NCBI GenBank assembly: GCA_002427995.1
Contig: DIZV01000089.1
Coordinates: 6,897 to 14,590 of the forward strand
From: Chloroflexi bacterium UBA6019
Lineage (GTDB): Bacteria; Chloroflexota; Dormibacteria; Dormibacterales; Dormibacteraceae
DNA: 7,694 nucleotides
Direction: 5' to 3'
Of the stretch, positions 5,318 through 7,694 are shown one piece after another. Numbering within the stretch: the stretch's first letter is position 1; each line of letters begins with the position of its first letter. The position numbers and the translations under genes were made by a program. The notes beneath the pieces are model-generated. The model worked only from the letters and a program-made list of their open reading frames with translations. It searched no databases and was not told where the DNA came from.

Positions 5318-5668
5318 TCAGCGCGCGCGGTCCCGGCGAGCCTGGCAGCCGACGCAGGTTGTGGTCTCGGGCGCGAACTCCATTCGCTCCGCGAGGATCG
5401 CCTCGCCGCAGTCCTCGCAGTAGCCGTAGCGGCCGAGCGCCAGGCGGTCGAGCGCCCTGGCCAGCTGATCCTGCAACGAGGCCCTCACATCGGCGACGCG
5501 CTGCGCGATCTCTCCGTCGATCACGACCTGGGCCAGGTCGCCCTCGTCGCCGTCGGTCCGGAGCTCGGGTACCAGGGTCAGCGAAGGTGCGCCCGGCACC
5601 GCCTCGGACGCCAGCTGCCGAAGCCGCATCTCGCTTGCCGCGATCATTGAATTCCAGTCTTGCTCCAC
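5318..5668 (-). CDS. DksA/TraR-type zinc-finger protein, short form
   Basis: A 116-residue protein of the DksA/TraR family, which act in the RNA polymerase secondary channel or as related small regulators. The C-terminal zinc finger is complete: C84-x2-C87-x17-C105-x2-C108, in GYCEDCGEAILAE and TTTCVGCQ. Upstream are two predicted helices (about 4-25 and 44-80) that would form the coiled coil. The turn between them reads D41-E-G-D44-L-A46, which fits the DxxDxA tip motif of E. coli DksA (D71, D74, A76). It is shorter than E. coli DksA (151 residues), mainly at the N-terminus. The GTG start is chosen because GGAGGAG lies 8 bases upstream. A longer in-frame reading to 5881 would run through the promoter region into the neighbouring gene and encodes no recognisable domain. 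It sits 127 bases after the stop of the GGDEF-EAL gene, behind an AT-rich promoter region, so it is probably transcribed on its own. Confidence 0.88.
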   Translation of the reverse strand: MEQDWNSMIAASEMRLRQLASEAVPGAPSLTLVPELRTDGDEGDLAQVVIDGEIAQRVADVRASLQDQLARALDRLALGRYGYCEDCGEAILAERMEFAPETTTCVGCQARRDRAR

Positions 5669-5676
5669 CCTAAAGT

Positions 5677-5683
5677 CTCCTCC
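5677..5683 (-). promoter_or_regulatory. Shine-Dalgarno fixing the DksA-like start
   Basis: GGAGGAG on the minus strand lies 8 bases before GTG 5668. It supports the 116-residue form against the longer 187-residue reading. Confidence 0.8.
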
Positions 5684-5689
5684 AATGGG

Positions 5690-5715
5690 GACTAACGAAA
5701 TGACTAAATGGACTA
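5690..5715 (-). repeat. Three TAGTC direct repeats in the DksA-like leader/promoter
   Basis: TAGTC occurs three times on the minus strand (5715-5711, 5706-5702, 5694-5690; GACTA on the plus strand), with starts 9 and 12 bases apart and each followed by a CATT or ATTT-like run. The first copy overlaps the -10 box and the others lie in the start of the leader. The 10-base-scale spacing in an AT-rich island suggests a possible operator, but the repeats are short. Confidence 0.4.
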
Positions 5716-5742
5716 TAACATTTACGGAATCTTCAATGGCAA
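5712..5742 (-). promoter_or_regulatory. Candidate promoter of the DksA-like gene
   Basis: TATAGT (5717-5712) is a five-of-six -10 box and TTGCCA (5742-5737) a five-of-six -35, separated by 19 bases, slightly longer than ideal. The stretch about 5690-5745 is conspicuously AT-rich against a very GC-rich background. The predicted leader is about 37 bases and contains the Shine-Dalgarno. Confidence 0.55.
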
Positions 5743-5771
5743 TAGGGGCGGCAAAAGTGGCGCCCGGGGGT

Positions 5772-5788
5772 TCGCCCTGAACGGGCGA
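5772..5788 (-). terminator. Candidate terminator of the GGDEF-EAL gene
   Basis: TCGCCC and GGGCGA (5772-5777 and 5783-5788) pair perfectly around a 5-base loop, 7 bases after the stop codon. A short TTTT run follows only about 15 bases further on, so it is a weak intrinsic terminator at best. The position fits. Confidence 0.4.
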
Positions 5789-5795
5789 TCGGTTC

Positions 5796-7694
5796 TCAGG
5801 CTTGGCCGGTCGACCCCTCGAGCAGCTCGAGCATGACGGCCTCCTCCGCCGCCTCCCGGTCCGACTCGGCGGCACCGTCATGGAGCGGTGAGGTCCGACC
5901 GAGGAGGCCGGCCATCACCTCGCCGCTGACCGACTTCGAGTAGTAGTAGCCCTGGCCCCGGCAGCCGAGCGACTCCAGGATCTTGGCCTGCTCGCGGGTC
6001 TCGATCCCCTCCGCGACGATCTCGACGCCGAGGCTGTGACCGAGGCCGACGATCGCCCGCAGGAGGGCGGAGTTCTTCGCACCCCGGCCGGAGGCGCGCA
6101 CGAAGGCCTTGTCGATCTTGATCACATCGATCGGGAAGCGGGCCAGGTAGCTGAGAGAGGAGTAGCCGGTGCCGAAGTCATCGATGGCGACCTTCATCCC
6201 CGCGGCGCGGAGCCGCTGGAGCACCGCCGCGGTTTCCTCGCCCTCGCGGATCACGGCGCTCTCGGTGATCTCGAGGGTGAGGCGGTCGGGGGCGAGCCCG
6301 GTGCGCTTCAGGATCTGCCGGATCTCGTTCACGATGTTTCGCCGCTGGAGCTGGCGGACGGAGAGGTTGACACCGAGCCGAAGCCGGCGGTCGGGGAAGA
6401 GGTCGTCCCAGGCGCGGACCTCCCGGCACGCCTGCTCCAGCACCCAGGCCCCGATGCTTGCGATCATCCCTGTCTCCTCGGCCAGAGGGATGAAGCGGTC
6501 GGGCTCGACCCGTCCCTTGGTTGGGTGGTGCCAACGGACCAGAGCTTCGACGCCGTAAACCTGCTCGGACTCGATCCAGACGATGGGCTGATACTCGACC
6601 TTCAACTGGTCGCGCTCGATCGCGACGCGGAGGTCGTTCTCGGTCTCCAGCCGCTCGAGCGCGGCTGCGTGCATGCTGACCTCGAAGACCTCGTAGGTGC
6701 GCTTGCCGCGGCCCTTCGCACGGTACATGGCGACGTCGGCGTTGCGGAGAAACTCTTCCGGGTCGAGCGATTTGGGGGTGGAGATGGCGATGCCGATGCT
6801 GAAAGCTGCCGTCATCTCGATGTCGCCCGCCAGCAGGGGCAGCCGGAAGGCACCCAGGATCCGCTCCGCCACCGCGGTCGGGTAGGCCTCGTCGGGGATC
6901 GAATCGAGCAGGATGGCGAACTCGTCGCCGCCGAAGCGGGCGACGGTGTCGCTGGGGCCGACGCATTTCTGAAGGCGCCCGGCCACGGCGAGCAGGAGGG
7001 AGTCGCCCGCGGCGTGGCCGAGGGAATCGTTGACGTGCTTGAAGTCGTCGAGGTCGAGGAAGAGCACCGCCAGGCTGCCGCGATCGTCGCGGTGGCGGCC
7101 CAGGCTGGCCGCGACCCGGTCCTTGAAGAGGGTCCGGTTGGAGAGCCCCGAGAGGGGGTCGTGGTGGGCCTGGTGCCGGAGCTTGTCCTCGGCCGCCTTC
7201 TGGGCGGTGACGTCCCGGGTGTTGAGCACGACCGCCCGGACGTGGGGATCGGCGAGCTGGTTGCTGAGGATGGTCTCCATGTAGCGGTAGCTGCCGTCGC
7301 TGTGCTTCCAGCGAGCTCCCAGCAGCTCCTGGCCGAAGTCGGCCTTGAGCAACAACTGGAAGGTGGCGTTGGCGGTGTTCAGGTCGTCGGAGTGGATGAC
7401 GCGCCAGAGGGTCGTGTTGAGCAGCTTCCCGGTCTCGTAGCCGAGCAACTTCTCGACCGCCGGGGTGATGTAGGAGATCCGGCCCTGCTCGTCGAGCAGG
7501 GTGATCACGTCGGACGAGTTCTGGATCAGTGACCGGAACCGGGCCTCGCTCGACTTCAGGTTGTCAGTCGAGCGGCGGAGGTCTTCGGCAAGGTTCACCC
7601 GCTCGAGGGCGAGGGCGACGCTGGAGCCGAGGCGGGAGAGTCCGTCCTCGAGGCCGCTGGGCAGGGACTCCTCGCCCGCCACCGCGATGAAGCC
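5796..7694 (-). CDS. GAF-PAS-GGDEF-EAL cyclic-di-GMP signalling protein, 5' end missing
   Basis: A c-di-GMP synthase/phosphodiesterase-type protein. The frame is open at the right edge: four residues (GFIA) precede the first in-window GTG at 7682, and the opening looks like the end of a GAF domain, so the true start is outside. Counting from 7682: GAF end 1-33, PAS about 44-160 (ending LNTRDVTAQKAAEDKL), GGDEF about 168-330, EAL about 345-597. In the GGDEF domain the metal Asp D210 (LFLDLDDFK), VND at 217-219 and an intact GGDEF (251-255) are present. The inhibitory RxxD site reads GPSD (242-245), so the Arg is lost. In the EAL domain, E379 (EALVRW), N439 (NLS), E471 (EITES), D501-D502 (DDFGTGYSSL), K522 (KID), E558 (AEG) and Q577 (QGY) are all conserved, so phosphodiesterase activity is expected. 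No membrane segment is visible in this part. The C-terminal tail after 597 is short and acidic. Confidence 0.95.
   Translation of the reverse strand, partial: GFIAVAGEESLPSGLEDGLSRLGSSVALALERVNLAEDLRRSTDNLKSSEARFRSLIQNSSDVITLLDEQGRISYITPAVEKLLGYETGKLLNTTLWRVIHSDDLNTANATFQLLLKADFGQELLGARWKHSDGSYRYMETILSNQLADPHVRAVVLNTRDVTAQKAAEDKLRHQAHHDPLSGLSNRTLFKDRVAASLGRHRDDRGSLAVLFLDLDDFKHVNDSLGHAAGDSLLLAVAGRLQKCVGPSDTVARFGGDEFAILLDSIPDEAYPTAVAERILGAFRLPLLAGDIEMTAAFSIGIAISTPKSLDPEEFLRNADVAMYRAKGRGKRTYEVFEVSMHAAALERLETENDLRVAIERDQLKVEYQPIVWIESEQVYGVEALVRWHHPTKGRVEPDRFIPLAEETGMIASIGAWVLEQACREVRAWDDLFPDRRLRLGVNLSVRQLQRRNIVNEIRQILKRTGLAPDRLTLEITESAVIREGEETAAVLQRLRAAGMKVAIDDFGTGYSSLSYLARFPIDVIKIDKAFVRASGRGAKNSALLRAIVGLGHSLGVEIVAEGIETREQAKILESLGCRGQGYYYSKSVSGEVMAGLLGRTSPLHDGAAESDREAAEEAVMLELLEGSTGQA

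Noticed and set aside
5311..5326. GCGCGC-TTCA-GCGCGC palindrome at the DksA-like stop
   Set aside because: Alternating GC runs pair easily by chance in this base composition, and the loop contains the stop codon; not convincing as a separate terminator.
5669..5881. N-terminal extension of the DksA-like protein to 187 residues
   Set aside because: It would include the AT-rich promoter and overlap the GGDEF-EAL 3' end, and its sequence is Arg/Pro-rich without domain. GGAGGAG plus GTG 5668 explains the start.
6036..7532. Long plus-strand ORF (498 codons) opposite the GGDEF-EAL gene
   Set aside because: It is the antisense shadow of a strongly conserved GAF-PAS-GGDEF-EAL frame in high-GC DNA and encodes a low-complexity Val/Gly/Glu-rich product with no domain.

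Overview
The window is high-GC bacterial DNA with GTG starts, tightly packed genes and TANNNT-type -10 boxes. A protein of the mycothiol-dependent maleylpyruvate isomerase type suggests an actinobacterium, perhaps a deep-branching one such as Thermoleophilia. A mycothiol-related lineage elsewhere, such as Chloroflexi or Dormibacterota-like bacteria, cannot be excluded. No RNA genes, insertion sequences, CRISPR arrays or signs of recent transfer were seen.

Left half, plus strand (1-3539). The window opens inside the 3' end of a citrate synthase/citryl-CoA lyase-family gene. After a 72-base gap with a candidate promoter comes a compact four-gene operon. It encodes a two-module VOC ring-cleaving dioxygenase (MhqO/PcpA-like), a serine hydrolase of the phospholipase/carboxylesterase family (MhqD-like), a DinB/MDMPI-fold protein with an SCP2-like tail, and a GNAT acetyltransferase whose start codon is unclear. 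The spacings are 8 bases, 4 bases and an apparent overlap. The first three genes resemble a ring-opening, thiol-dependent isomerisation and hydrolysis sequence for hydroquinone- or catechol-type compounds. This is formally parallel to the gentisate pathway; the functional assignment is inference.

Right half, minus strand (7694-3586). Reading leftward there is a GAF-PAS-GGDEF-EAL cyclic-di-GMP protein whose 5' end lies outside the window. Next come a short DksA/TraR-type zinc-finger protein behind an AT-rich promoter island, and a small, very basic 55-residue ORF with its own promoter, Shine-Dalgarno and 3' hairpin. Last is a four-pass membrane histidine kinase that ends in a degenerate receiver domain. 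These genes look like a signalling and stress-regulation neighbourhood, but most appear to be separate transcription units.

The two halves converge at 3540-3585, where a GC-rich hairpin could end transcription from both sides. No stretch longer than 300 bases lacks a gene.
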